From JAGVSR01 sp046074825 (GTDB lineage: Bacteria > Pseudomonadota > Alphaproteobacteria > Rhizobiales > Hyphomicrobiaceae), in NCBI GenBank assembly GCA_046074825.1, contig JBJTOZ010000160.1, forward strand, positions 1 to 10,169: a DNA stretch of 10,169 bases. The letters run 5' to 3'. A program made the translations under genes and the position numbers. Below the pieces are notes generated by a model. It was not told the origin of the DNA. It saw only the letters and a program-made list of their open reading frames with translations, and did not search any database. Shown piece after piece: positions 1 to 7,879 of this stretch. Every line of letters begins with the position of its first letter. Positions within the stretch are counted from its first letter, which is position 1.

Positions 1-398
1 AGCTCGCGAGGTAGATCTAGTTTAGATTGATCTAATAAATTTCTTAAGGATTGAAGAGTTCCAGATTTGTCATTCTTATATTTATTTCTTTTATTTTCTG
101 AAATTATAGTGATTGCAGCTTTATCGCCCTTGGCTTTCCAAATGATATCGGGATCATACCCTATAAATGAATAGCGCCCTTTTGTAGCTCCACCTTCTAC
201 AGATTCAAAAAGGAAACTCGGAATAGCATCCTTGCATAGCTTGAGATAAGCAGAAACAGGAGTTTCTAGATCTGCGACTAAACGGGTCCAAATGACTTGC
301 GATTGACGATCTTTATAGCAAGCATCGAATTCTTCAAAAGATGGGTTAACTTCAAATAGATACTTTTCAGATCCCTTTTTTGCTTTATTTTTTTTCAT
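1..398 (-). CDS. trpE: Anthranilate synthase component I, N-terminal part (cut by window edge)
   Basis: This is the first 132 codons of TrpE, read leftward from an ATG at 398; the rest lies outside the window. TrpE converts chorismate to anthranilate, using ammonia delivered by the TrpG glutaminase, as the first committed step of tryptophan synthesis in the cytoplasm. The call rests on the N-terminal domain: residues 62-66 read FLFES, matching the LLES-type element whose serine helps bind feedback tryptophan (Ser66 here), followed by VEGGATKGRYSFIG and a DPDIIWKAKG stretch (about 82-91), as in alphaproteobacterial TrpE. The C-terminal chorismate-binding catalytic domain is not visible. The start lies 17 nt after the ppiD stop, with only a weak GGGCTCC purine-poor ribosome site, so translation may depend on read-through from ppiD. 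No trp leader peptide or attenuator is present directly in front of it. Confidence 0.88.
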   Translation of the reverse strand, partial: MKKNKAKKGSEKYLFEVNPSFEEFDACYKDRQSQVIWTRLVADLETPVSAYLKLCKDAIPSFLFESVEGGATKGRYSFIGYDPDIIWKAKGDKAAITIISENKRNKYKNDKSGTLQSLRNLLDQSKLDLPRE

Positions 399-415
399 TG
401 ATGAGTGTGGAGCCC

Positions 416-2317
416 TTAGTTTACGTTAACATCAGCTCCAATTGCACGACGGAATTCATTCTCATTTATTATAACACCTAATTTATCCTGCAAATCCTGT
501 ACATAGGTTAAGAGTACATCATTTTGCAACTCTTGCCCCAACTCAGCTGAAAGTTTCCCCTCGTCTTGCTGACTGAGTGCGCTTGGGGGTGTTATCTTTG
601 TGACCTTTAGAACAGTTCTTGATGAGCGATCCGTTGTTGGGGCAGAGGAGGAGCCATTTAAAGGAAGAGTAAAAGCAATTTTGACTGCTTCTTCTGTGAG
701 ACCTGGTGGCACAAGATTTCTTTTGACATCCTCTAATTGATCTAATTTTGTGCCTTGTTCTTCTGCTAATTTAGCGAAACTCTCCCCATTTTTTATACGT
801 TCTAATAGCTTCTCAGCTAATTCCTTTATCAGGCGTTTCTTTTCACTATCTATAAATGCAGTCTTTACATCTTGTTTTGCAATATCGAAGGCTTTTTGTT
901 GAGGTGGCTCTATATTCTGCACATCAATCCAAGCATATCCTGATTGACCAAGTTCAATAGGTTCAGTTTCAGTTCCAGGGTCAGTTTGAAAAATCTTTCT
1001 AAGTATGCGCTCAGAGTTTTCAATATCAATGAGATTTGTTCCATCAGGCGATTTTCCCGATTGATCGCTCAAAGGTACTTCAATAAGTTTTAATTTTAAA
1101 TCTTGAGATATCTCTTTCATTGTTTTCCCGGCATTTCGACCCTCTTCGACAAGATCAATACGCTCTTGGAGTAGATTTGTTGCTTGCTTTGTTACAAGCT
1201 TATCTCTCACTTTATCTTTAACTTCTTCGTAGGTACTTAAGTGACCAGGTTCAATTTCTATAACGCGAACTAAAACGGTAGAAAATTGTCCTTCTATTGC
1301 ATCTGAAATCGCGTCTCTTTCCAATTTGAATATTGTTTCTGCAATTTTTTTATCTATCAGTTCCTGCTTTGATAATAAACCTAAGTTTATATCACTTTCT
1401 TTGGCACCAAGTTCTTTGGCAATTTCATTGAAATTCTTTGTGCCGCTCGTAAGTGCGTTTTTCGCTTCAAGGGCTTTATTTTTCTCCTTAAAAGATAGTT
1501 GTTGAATTCTTCTTTTTTCAGGAACATCATAAGAATTTTTATTTTCTTCATAATTCGATTTTATTTCATCTTCGGAAATAGAAGCCTCATTTTTAAGATC
1601 ATCAATAGATGCAACAAGTACGCTATACTTTCTAAACTCAGGAGTCATAAACTGACTTTTATTTTCATCGTAATACGATTTTAATTTCATTTCATCAGGA
1701 TCAGAAACTTTAATATTTTTTGTGAGATCTATATTAAAGAATTCTATTGTTCTTGTTTCATTTTTAAATGAATTCGTTATGTCTATTATTGGCTTAGGCA
1801 CGTATATTGAGGAAACAAGCGCGGTTGTTATTTGCTGACGGAGTTCATCTGATCTTCTTAAAGATAGAAAAAAATTTTCAGAAATTCCTAATCGAGATAG
1901 TAAATCATCAAAACTTAAACGGGAGAATTTGCCGTCAGGTCCAAAGAATGTTGGATCTGATTTGAGTTCATTTGCAACTCTATCCATTGTAAGGGCAAGC
2001 CCCAGATCTTTAGATTGCTGTTCTAAGGCTGACTGGGTAATCATTTTTGAGAGTACTAGTCTATCAATGCCCTCTTTTCTTGCTTCTTCTTGGGAAATCC
2101 GACGCTCATTTTCAATCGAAAGACTGTTGATTTCTGCTCGATACATACGATCAAAACCTTCAATTGTAATTTTCTCTCCTCCTACAGAAGCAACGTCTCC
2201 CGCACCATATCCTCGAAAGACATCCGTTATTCCCCACATCCCAAAACTAATAATGAGCAGACCCAAAAGTAACTTAGCTATATTTCCTGATGCAGCGCGT
2301 CTTAATGTATCTAGCAT
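416..2317 (-). CDS. ppiD: PpiD-like membrane-anchored periplasmic chaperone / peptidyl-prolyl isomerase (SurA_N and PPIC domains)
   Basis: A 633-residue protein with PpiD architecture. A short basic cytoplasmic start (MLDTLRRAASGNIAK) leads into one transmembrane anchor at about residues 14-32 (LLLGLLIISFGMWGI), so the bulk faces the periplasm. Residues about 38-165 form the SurA-N-like chaperone region, including the typical VASVGGEKITIEGF turn. Residues about 266-356 are a parvulin (PPIC/Rotamase_2) domain, with a GLLSKQEL stretch and a strand ending in VLVRVIEIEPG. The remaining ~275 residues are the charged C-terminal chaperone tail, so total length fits PpiD (about 620-640). In the family it sits by the SecYEG exit and helps newly exported outer-membrane and periplasmic proteins fold; isomerase activity of PpiD proteins is often weak and cannot be judged here. 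An AAGGAA ribosome site abuts the ATG. It precedes trpE by 17 nt and diverges from tpiA. Confidence 0.9.
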   Translation of the reverse strand: MLDTLRRAASGNIAKLLLGLLIISFGMWGITDVFRGYGAGDVASVGGEKITIEGFDRMYRAEINSLSIENERRISQEEARKEGIDRLVLSKMITQSALEQQSKDLGLALTMDRVANELKSDPTFFGPDGKFSRLSFDDLLSRLGISENFFLSLRRSDELRQQITTALVSSIYVPKPIIDITNSFKNETRTIEFFNIDLTKNIKVSDPDEMKLKSYYDENKSQFMTPEFRKYSVLVASIDDLKNEASISEDEIKSNYEENKNSYDVPEKRRIQQLSFKEKNKALEAKNALTSGTKNFNEIAKELGAKESDINLGLLSKQELIDKKIAETIFKLERDAISDAIEGQFSTVLVRVIEIEPGHLSTYEEVKDKVRDKLVTKQATNLLQERIDLVEEGRNAGKTMKEISQDLKLKLIEVPLSDQSGKSPDGTNLIDIENSERILRKIFQTDPGTETEPIELGQSGYAWIDVQNIEPPQQKAFDIAKQDVKTAFIDSEKKRLIKELAEKLLERIKNGESFAKLAEEQGTKLDQLEDVKRNLVPPGLTEEAVKIAFTLPLNGSSSAPTTDRSSRTVLKVTKITPPSALSQQDEGKLSAELGQELQNDVLLTYVQDLQDKLGVIINENEFRRAIGADVNVN

Positions 2318-2512
2318 TTCCTTATTTCCGATTGTGAAGTTTAGACTGGAATATTGGGTTATTTTGCAATAATAAAGTCATTTTGTTATTTCTGGCAGCG
2401 TTAAATAAATTTTATAATTAACTCATAACCGATCCTAGAGAGGCTCAACTAGCTAATGATGGCAAATAGACCATTATGTCTTCAAAAAAAATGAGATCAG
2501 AGGAATAATAAA
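2318..2512. promoter_or_regulatory. Divergent promoter region between ppiD and tpiA
   Basis: A 195-nt AT-rich gap between two outward-facing genes, so it must carry both start regions. For tpiA a possible sigma-70 pair is TTGTTA at 2383-2388 and TAAATT at 2406-2411 (17-nt spacer, 4 of 6 matches each); a TATAAT at 2413-2418 is a better -10 but lacks a good -35 at normal distance. In the presumed tpiA leader, ATGATGG (2456-2462) can pair with CCATTAT (2471-2477) through one G-U pair to make a 7-bp stem with an 8-nt loop. I found no convincing pair for ppiD. Boxes are chosen by eye. Confidence 0.35.
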
Positions 2513-3277
2513 TTGAAAATAAAGCCTCGTCGATTGGTTGTTGGTAACTGGAAGATGAATGGTTTGCGAGAGACGCTAAAAGAAGCTCGTCATGTAAATG
2601 ATGCCATATCCGCATCAAATCAACTCAGCTTGGTGGATGTTATACTATGCCCTCCCGCAACATTGTTGATTTCAATGTCAAATGAATTGAATCTCCAAGT
2701 CATCAGATTAGGGGCACAAGATTGCCATACCTCCCTCTCTGGTGCTTATACTGGTGATATTTCTGCAGAAATGTTGGCGGATGCAGGTGCAAGTGCTGTC
2801 ATTATTGGACATTCAGAGCGGCGTGGCGATCATAGTGAGACAGATAAGGACGTTCTTTCTAAACAAATCGCGGTTCATCGCGCTGGTTTACTGTCGATTG
2901 TGTGCATAGGAGAAACTTTGGGCCAAAGACAGGCGGACTTAACCACAATGGTGGTGGAGAGACAACTTGAGATGTCCTTAGGACAACAATCGACATCTCA
3001 AAATACGGTCGTCGCCTATGAACCTGTTTGGGCGATAGGATCAGGAGTAACGCCCTCATTAAAAGAAGTGTCTGAAATACACTCTGTAATTCGTGGCCAT
3101 CTTAAGCTTCGGTTTAAAGAGGATGGAACAAAAATGCGCATTTTATATGGAGGATCTGTTAAACCGCAGAATGCGCGTGATTTAATGGCATTAGAGAATG
3201 TGAATGGGGCTTTAGTGGGTGGGGCGAGTTTAAACGCAGCGGATTTCCTCAGTATAATTTCTGCTAGTCTTAATTAA
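2513..3277 (+). CDS. tpiA: Triose-phosphate isomerase
   Basis: A full-length 254-residue TIM-barrel enzyme that interconverts dihydroxyacetone phosphate and glyceraldehyde 3-phosphate in glycolysis and gluconeogenesis; it works as a cytoplasmic dimer. All signature elements are present: GNWKMNG with catalytic Lys14, the IIGHSERR motif with electrophile His100, the AYEPVWAIG motif with catalytic base Glu170 followed by lid loop GSGVTPS (176-182), and phosphate-binding loops LYGGSVKPQN (211-220) and GALVGGASL (232-240). The start is TTG at 2513: AGAGGA at 2499-2504 sits 8 nt upstream, an in-frame TGA at 2492-2494 rules out an earlier start, and the next ATG (the Met of NWKMNG) would remove the catalytic lysine. 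It opens the tpiA - small protein - secG - pyrG series and diverges from ppiD. Confidence 0.97.
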   Translation: MKIKPRRLVVGNWKMNGLRETLKEARHVNDAISASNQLSLVDVILCPPATLLISMSNELNLQVIRLGAQDCHTSLSGAYTGDISAEMLADAGASAVIIGHSERRGDHSETDKDVLSKQIAVHRAGLLSIVCIGETLGQRQADLTTMVVERQLEMSLGQQSTSQNTVVAYEPVWAIGSGVTPSLKEVSEIHSVIRGHLKLRFKEDGTKMRILYGGSVKPQNARDLMALENVNGALVGGASLNAADFLSIISASLN

Positions 3278-3326
3278 ATTTAAAAAATTTAAAAAATTGA
3301 CGAGTTAATAAAGTAGAAAGTTATCG

Positions 3327-3749
3327 GTGAATCTTGTAAAAAAAAAAAAGATGAGACATCCTTTATTTAATTTAACTCTCTTTTTTTCGCTCTTTTTCTT
3401 TATAGGTCTCCCTATATGTTACTCTTCTCCCTTAACACTGGAAGAGTGTTTAAAAACGAAAGCCGAGCATCAGGCTTTAGTTGATAGTGGAGTAGCTGCT
3501 GATATAGAAAAAGGGTATAAAAAGGCATCCTCAGGATTGTCCAAAGACCGTCTTTTAAAAATTAAAAGATGGTTCGAACTGCAAGAGAATATTCTGTTTC
3601 GTTGTCCTAGATTAAAAACGCAGAAGCAAGATAACGCAACATTAAAAGAAGCGGCTAAGACGTTGAGCGGTAACAAATCTACCCCCCCTAACAACGCATC
3701 TAAAACGGAACTCAAAACTGCACAGCCCACCTCAAAAAAAGATAGTTAG
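3327..3749 (+). CDS. Small exported protein of unknown function with two cysteines
   Basis: A 140-residue protein if read from GTG 3327, or 132 from the in-frame ATG at 3351. It starts with a basic segment (KKKKMRH) and a strongly hydrophobic stretch (about residues 13-31, LFNLTLFFSLFFFIGLPIC), a likely Sec signal peptide; Cys31 is not in a good lipobox. The mature part has a compact helical core, LTLEECLKTKAEHQALVDSG to about residue 95, with two cysteines (Cys41, Cys93) that could form a periplasmic disulfide, then a low-complexity Lys/Thr/Pro/Asn tail to the end. From memory, similar proteins (C-x-x-K-A-x-x-Q-A-L, a G-V-A-A-D segment, L-x-F-R-C-P end) sit between tpiA and secG in other alphaproteobacteria; no function is known to me. 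GTG has a weak GAAAG 6 nt upstream; ATG 3351 is preceded only by a run of A. The gap to tpiA is 49 nt, so co-transcription is likely. Confidence 0.75.
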   Translation: MNLVKKKKMRHPLFNLTLFFSLFFFIGLPICYSSPLTLEECLKTKAEHQALVDSGVAADIEKGYKKASSGLSKDRLLKIKRWFELQENILFRCPRLKTQKQDNATLKEAAKTLSGNKSTPPNNASKTELKTAQPTSKKDS

Positions 3750-3855
3750 ACTTCTATCCGAATTTTCTTTGAATAAGCTTGAATAACTGCTTATAGATTT
3801 ATTTTATCCTATAATCTTTTATATACATTTATTTTTTTGAGAAAGTTTTATTCTT

Positions 3856-4206
3856 ATGTCTTCTGTATTACTTGTCCTCCATATCATGGTTGCCTCAGCT
3901 CTTGTTTTTATTGTTCTTATTCAAAAATCTGAAGGAGGAGCCCTAGGTATTGGAGGGGGTGGTGGCCTTTTTGCTGGACGAGGTAAAGCAAATCTGATGA
4001 CACGAATAACAGCCGCTCTTGCTGCTGCTTTCTTTATAACAAGCCTTTCTCTAACTATTTTATCTCAGAGAAGTGTTCAGAATGGTTCTTTACTTGATAT
4101 TCCCTCTTCAGTAACGCCAGCCGCTCAAGATACTAAGCCCGCAGAAACACCCTCAAAGACGGATAATGCAGAGCCTCGTGGAGGAATTCTCGATAAACTG
4201 CGATAA
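3856..4206 (+). CDS. secG: Preprotein translocase subunit SecG
   Basis: A 116-residue inner-membrane subunit of the SecYEG channel, which assists SecA-driven export of unfolded proteins. It has the two-helix hairpin of the family: TM1 at about residues 3-22, a short loop containing QKSEGGALGIGGGGGLF (23-39) and GRGKANLMTR (41-50), the most conserved part, and TM2 at about 52-71. The C-terminal 45 residues are a polar, Pro/Ala/Thr/Lys-rich tail, as in other alphaproteobacterial SecG proteins, which are longer than the roughly 75-80 residues of many Gram-positive homologues. The ATG follows GAGAAAG (3839-3845) at a 10-nt spacing. It lies 106 nt after the small exported protein gene and 145 nt before pyrG, the usual alphaproteobacterial order. 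The 145-nt gap to pyrG shows no clear terminator. Confidence 0.95.
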   Translation: MSSVLLVLHIMVASALVFIVLIQKSEGGALGIGGGGGLFAGRGKANLMTRITAALAAAFFITSLSLTILSQRSVQNGSLLDIPSSVTPAAQDTKPAETPSKTDNAEPRGGILDKLR

Positions 4207-4351
4207 ATATATAAATTTGCTCGTATATATCCGGCGTCTACTAGAGGGCGCAGCAACATTTGATCAAGCAGAGAAAATTCTTAAGGTTGTCGTGCATATA
4301 TTTAAAATCATGCTTCGAATCAATTAAAAGATCGTGCTAGGTTTATCTTCC

Positions 4352-5980
4352 ATGCAACGGTACATCTTCATTACCGGAGGCGTGGTCTCCTCTCTTGGAA
4401 AAGGATTAGCATCAGCCGCTCTTGGCGCGCTCCTTCAGGCAAGAGGCTACAGTGTCCGATTAAGAAAACTTGACCCTTATCTCAATGTTGATCCTGGGAC
4501 GATGAGTCCTTATCAACATGGAGAAGTGTTTGTGACTGATGATGGAGCTGAAACTGATTTAGACCTCGGTCACTATGAACGGTTTACAGGTGTTCCAGCA
4601 AAACGCTCTGATAACATTACGACAGGGCGCATTTATCAAGATATTCTCATTAAAGAAAGAAGAGGCGATTACCTAGGCGGTACTGTTCAAGTCATACCAC
4701 ACGTGACTGATGCGATAAAACAATTTGTTTTATCTGAAAATGATGATGTCGATTTTGTACTAGTCGAAATTGGTGGGACAGTTGGTGACATCGAAGGTCT
4801 ACCGTTTTTTGAAGCAATACGACAGCTGGGAAATGAATTGGCCCCAGGTCAAGTCATCTATGTTCATCTCACACTCATGCCGTTTATTCCTTCTGCGGGT
4901 GAGCTTAAGACGAAGCCCACACAACATTCAGTAAAAGAACTTCGTTCAATTGGTATTCAACCAGATATTTTACTTTGTAGAACAGACAGAAACGTTCCAC
5001 TTAGTGAAAGGAAAAAAATTGCTCTTTTTTGCAATGTTCGAGAAGAAGCAGTCATACAAGCATTAGACGTTTCATCCATTTATGATGTCCCTCTTGCTTA
5101 TAGCAGAGAGGGTCTAGACCGAGAAGTTCTTGCCGCATTTGGCATCACGGGTGCTCCAAAACCCGAACTTTCACGTTGGGAAGGAATTTCAAAAAATATA
5201 TCCTCCCCAGAAGGTGAGGTTAGTATTGCAATTGTAGGAAAATATACCGGTCTCAAAGACGCTTATAAATCTTTAATCGAAGCCCTAACCCATGGAGGCA
5301 TAGCAAATCGCGTCAAAGTTCGACTTGAGTGGATTGAAAGTGAGGTCTTTGAAAGAGAAGATCCTTCACCATACCTTGAAGGTGTTCATGGAATACTTGT
5401 TCCAGGAGGTTTTGGTGAACGAGGTTCTGAAGGAAAGATTTTAGCAGCTAAGTTCGCACGAGAACGAAAAGTGCCATACTTTGGAATTTGTTTTGGAATG
5501 CAAATGGCTTGCATTGAGGCAGCTCGGAACTTATGTGGAATAACGGGTGCAAGTTCTACTGAATTTGGACCAACAGCAGACCCTGTCGTTGGCTTGATGA
5601 CAGAATGGATGCGAGGAAATGAATTAGAATCCCGTCGTCTTGGAGGAGATCTAGGTGGGACTATGAGATTGGGGGCATTCCCTGCTATTTTAGACTCTCG
5701 TAGTCGAATTTCTTCAATTTATGGTGAAACAGTTATATCCGAGCGTCATCGGCATCGTTACGAAGTTAATACGGAATATAAAACCCGTTTAGAACGCGCT
5801 GGTTTAACTTTTTCAGGCTTATCACCTGACGGACTTTTGCCAGAAACAATTGAGTATTCCGATCATCCTTGGTTTATAGGTGTGCAGTTTCATCCTGAAC
5901 TTAAATCACGCCCTTTTGAACCGCATCCTCTTTTTCGATCCTTTATAGAAGCAGCAATTGATCAATCTCGTTTAGTTTAA
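4352..5980 (+). CDS. pyrG: CTP synthase (glutamine-hydrolysing)
   Basis: A 542-residue CTP synthase, which aminates UTP to CTP using ATP and glutamine, the last step of pyrimidine nucleotide synthesis; it acts as a cytoplasmic tetramer. Residues 1-~266 form the synthetase domain: P-loop GGVVSSLGKG (9-18, Lys17), DPYLNVDPGTMSPYQHGEVF (41-60), Mg/ATP ligands Asp71 and Glu139 in VEIGGTVGDIE, and KTKPTQHSVKELRS (186-199) for UTP. Residues ~288-542 are a class I glutamine amidotransferase: GGFGERG oxyanion region (352-358), nucleophile Cys380 in FGICFGMQ, and His514/Glu516 in QFHPE, so the triad is intact. I start it at ATG 4352, giving the family-typical MQRYIFITGG; a GTG at 4334 would add six residues not usual in homologues. 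The ribosome site is poor (AGG near 4339-4341). It is the last plus-strand gene before convergent fadD. Confidence 0.97.
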   Translation: MQRYIFITGGVVSSLGKGLASAALGALLQARGYSVRLRKLDPYLNVDPGTMSPYQHGEVFVTDDGAETDLDLGHYERFTGVPAKRSDNITTGRIYQDILIKERRGDYLGGTVQVIPHVTDAIKQFVLSENDDVDFVLVEIGGTVGDIEGLPFFEAIRQLGNELAPGQVIYVHLTLMPFIPSAGELKTKPTQHSVKELRSIGIQPDILLCRTDRNVPLSERKKIALFCNVREEAVIQALDVSSIYDVPLAYSREGLDREVLAAFGITGAPKPELSRWEGISKNISSPEGEVSIAIVGKYTGLKDAYKSLIEALTHGGIANRVKVRLEWIESEVFEREDPSPYLEGVHGILVPGGFGERGSEGKILAAKFARERKVPYFGICFGMQMACIEAARNLCGITGASSTEFGPTADPVVGLMTEWMRGNELESRRLGGDLGGTMRLGAFPAILDSRSRISSIYGETVISERHRHRYEVNTEYKTRLERAGLTFSGLSPDGLLPETIEYSDHPWFIGVQFHPELKSRPFEPHPLFRSFIEAAIDQSRLV

Positions 5981-6000
5981 GATCTTTTAGACAATCAAAT

Positions 6001-6098
6001 TGAGAATATAGAGCAGTCAAGCTCTCGATTATCTTCTTAAGATTGAGAAATATTTCCGCAAAGGGTGAAGTGCTATTTTTTGTATAAAAATTTCTCAA
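6001..6098. terminator. Possible bidirectional terminator region between convergent pyrG and fadD
   Basis: Two inverted repeats lie between the stops of the converging genes. AGAGC (6010-6014) pairs with GCTCT (6021-6025) around a 6-nt loop and extends imperfectly outward. TTGAGAAAT (6043-6051) pairs perfectly with ATTTCTCAA (6090-6098), a 9-bp stem with a 38-nt loop. Neither is followed immediately by a clean T-run, although a T6 tract lies inside the second loop (near 6076-6081), so this is a weak terminator call that leans on the convergent layout. Confidence 0.25.
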
Positions 6099-6169
6099 AC
6101 TAATAACAAAGAATAATAAAAATTAGGAGATCATTCTACTCCACATTTTAGTATGTAAAATGTCTGATG

Positions 6170-7879
6170 CTATTTAGTTAGACGAGCTATCTCCTCTAAT
6201 CTAAGCTCCTTCTTTGAAAGTTTACCAATCATTGTTTTCGGCAAGGTATCTCTAAATTCTATTTCAGTTGGCATTTCAATTCGTGAGAGTTTTGCTTCTA
6301 AGAAGCTTAGAAATTTATCTTTTGTTACTGTTGCACCACTTTTGAGTTTAATGAAAGCTTTTGGAGCTTCTCCTCTGTATGCATCAGGAATACCAATGAC
6401 CGTTACTTCTTCGACTTCAGGATGCTGGTAGATGGCTTCTTCTATTTGACGAGGATAAACTTTATAGCCTGAGCATATGATCAAATCTTTTATCCTATCT
6501 ACAATTTTAAAGTAACCTTCCTTATCCATAACAGCGACATCACCCGTTCGAAGAAATTTATCTAATGTGAATTGATTGGCTGTATCATCCTCTCTATTCC
6601 AATACCCTTTCATCACCTGGGGCCCCTTAACACACAATTCCCCTCTTTCACCTTGAGGTACTTCAACATTGGGATCTGTTAGGCTTCTTAAAGATACGAC
6701 GGTAGAAGGTAAAGGAAGGCCAATAGATCCTGCGCGTGGTATTCTTCCAATAACATTGCATGTCACAACTGGAGAGGCTTCTGAGAGCCCGTACCCTTCA
6801 ACAATATCGCATTGTGTGACGTTTAGAAACTTCTCCAATAACTCAATTGGAAGTGGGGCTCCACCTGACAGGCAAAATTTTAAGGATCTCAGATCATATT
6901 TTTGCAATTCTTTATGTATTAAGATTGCATTTAAAAGGGTTGGAACCGCCGGCATTATAGTAGGACGACATCGATGAATAAGTTTTAAAACACTGTCAAT
7001 TTGAAAGCGAGGCAGCATTATAATTTCTGCTGCTTTTGCAACACCTAGGTTCATAACAACGGTCATTGCAAAAACATGAAAGAATGGCAAAACTCCTAAG
7101 ACTCGCTCCTGGTCGCTGCCAAGTGTTATTGTCCAGAGTTTGAGTTGGAGCGTATTTATGTAGAGATTTGCATGCGTAAGCATGGCTCCTTTAGGGGTGC
7201 CAGTTGTGCCTCCAGTATATTGTAGAACTGCAATGTCCCCCTCGGGTTCAATTCTTACTGGCAGAAAAGGTTTATTCTCTTTTAAGAGAATTTTATGATC
7301 AATAATACGGGACCGATTTTTCGAAGATTGCCAAAAAGTAATTTCATTTTTTTTAAAAATTTGGAAAAGTTTAGCTTTAAAATAAGGAAGCTGGGTTTGA
7401 AAAGAACAAATGATGGCGCGTGGCAATACATTTAAATCGAGAAGTTTATCAATTTTTTCAAAAAGGATTTTAAGGTCTAATGAAACCATTAATTCAGTGT
7501 TACTATCTCGCACCTGAAAGCTTAGTTCCTCAATAGTGTAGAGAGGATTATAATTGACGATTGTTGCCCCAGCTTTGAGCGCAGCATAATAGTAAATAAT
7601 GAATATTGGACAGTTCGGAAGAAAAAGACCGACTTTTGTGCCTTTAGCTACACCTACGCTTTGTAGGCTGGCGGCAATTTTATTGATATATCGTCCGACT
7701 TCCCTATAAGTTTGGACACGACCAAAAAAATTAGCACAAATTCTATCAGGATGTTCAGCAACTGCAGTATCAAATAATTTAAAGAGAGGTTGAGAAGTGA
7801 ATGTTTCCTGCCATGGGATCTCTTGAGGGTAATTTTTAAGCCATAGGTAAGATGGCTTCATGGAAGGCTCTTCGGTCAT
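6170..7879 (-). CDS. fadD: Long-chain fatty acid--CoA ligase (FadD family)
   Basis: A 569-residue member of the ANL adenylate-forming superfamily, which activates free fatty acids with ATP to an acyl-adenylate and then to acyl-CoA. Motifs in order: P-loop YTGGTTGTPKG (221-231), FFHVF (266-270), the A5 motif EGYGLSEASP (361-370, Ser where many homologues have Thr), the A7-A8 stretch TGDVAVMDKEGYFKIVDR (445-462) with the hinge after it and GYKVYP (471-476), and the C-terminal adenylation lysine Lys553 in KTMIGKLSKKEL. Length matches FadD (about 560). TGAGGG lies just before the ATG at 7879, a strong ribosome site that supports this start over Met7. The N-terminal region resembles bacterial FadD proteins acting at the inner membrane on imported or recycled fatty acids. 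It diverges from the acyl carrier protein gene, which hints at a lipid locus. Precise chain-length preference cannot be read from sequence. Confidence 0.92.
   Translation of the reverse strand: MTEEPSMKPSYLWLKNYPQEIPWQETFTSQPLFKLFDTAVAEHPDRICANFFGRVQTYREVGRYINKIAASLQSVGVAKGTKVGLFLPNCPIFIIYYYAALKAGATIVNYNPLYTIEELSFQVRDSNTELMVSLDLKILFEKIDKLLDLNVLPRAIICSFQTQLPYFKAKLFQIFKKNEITFWQSSKNRSRIIDHKILLKENKPFLPVRIEPEGDIAVLQYTGGTTGTPKGAMLTHANLYINTLQLKLWTITLGSDQERVLGVLPFFHVFAMTVVMNLGVAKAAEIIMLPRFQIDSVLKLIHRCRPTIMPAVPTLLNAILIHKELQKYDLRSLKFCLSGGAPLPIELLEKFLNVTQCDIVEGYGLSEASPVVTCNVIGRIPRAGSIGLPLPSTVVSLRSLTDPNVEVPQGERGELCVKGPQVMKGYWNREDDTANQFTLDKFLRTGDVAVMDKEGYFKIVDRIKDLIICSGYKVYPRQIEEAIYQHPEVEEVTVIGIPDAYRGEAPKAFIKLKSGATVTKDKFLSFLEAKLSRIEMPTEIEFRDTLPKTMIGKLSKKELRLEEIARLTK

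Noticed and set aside
1929..2372. Plus-strand open frame of 147 codons opposite ppiD
   Set aside because: It lies antisense to the well-supported ppiD reading frame, has a low-complexity Ser-rich product and no domain; it is a shadow.
4207..4351. Possible tRNA or riboswitch between secG and pyrG
   Set aside because: E. coli has a tRNA after secG, so I checked; no cloverleaf, T-loop motif or convincing leader structure is present here.
6669..6977. Plus-strand open frame of 102 codons opposite fadD
   Set aside because: Antisense to conserved FadD motifs, with no ribosome site or recognisable product.
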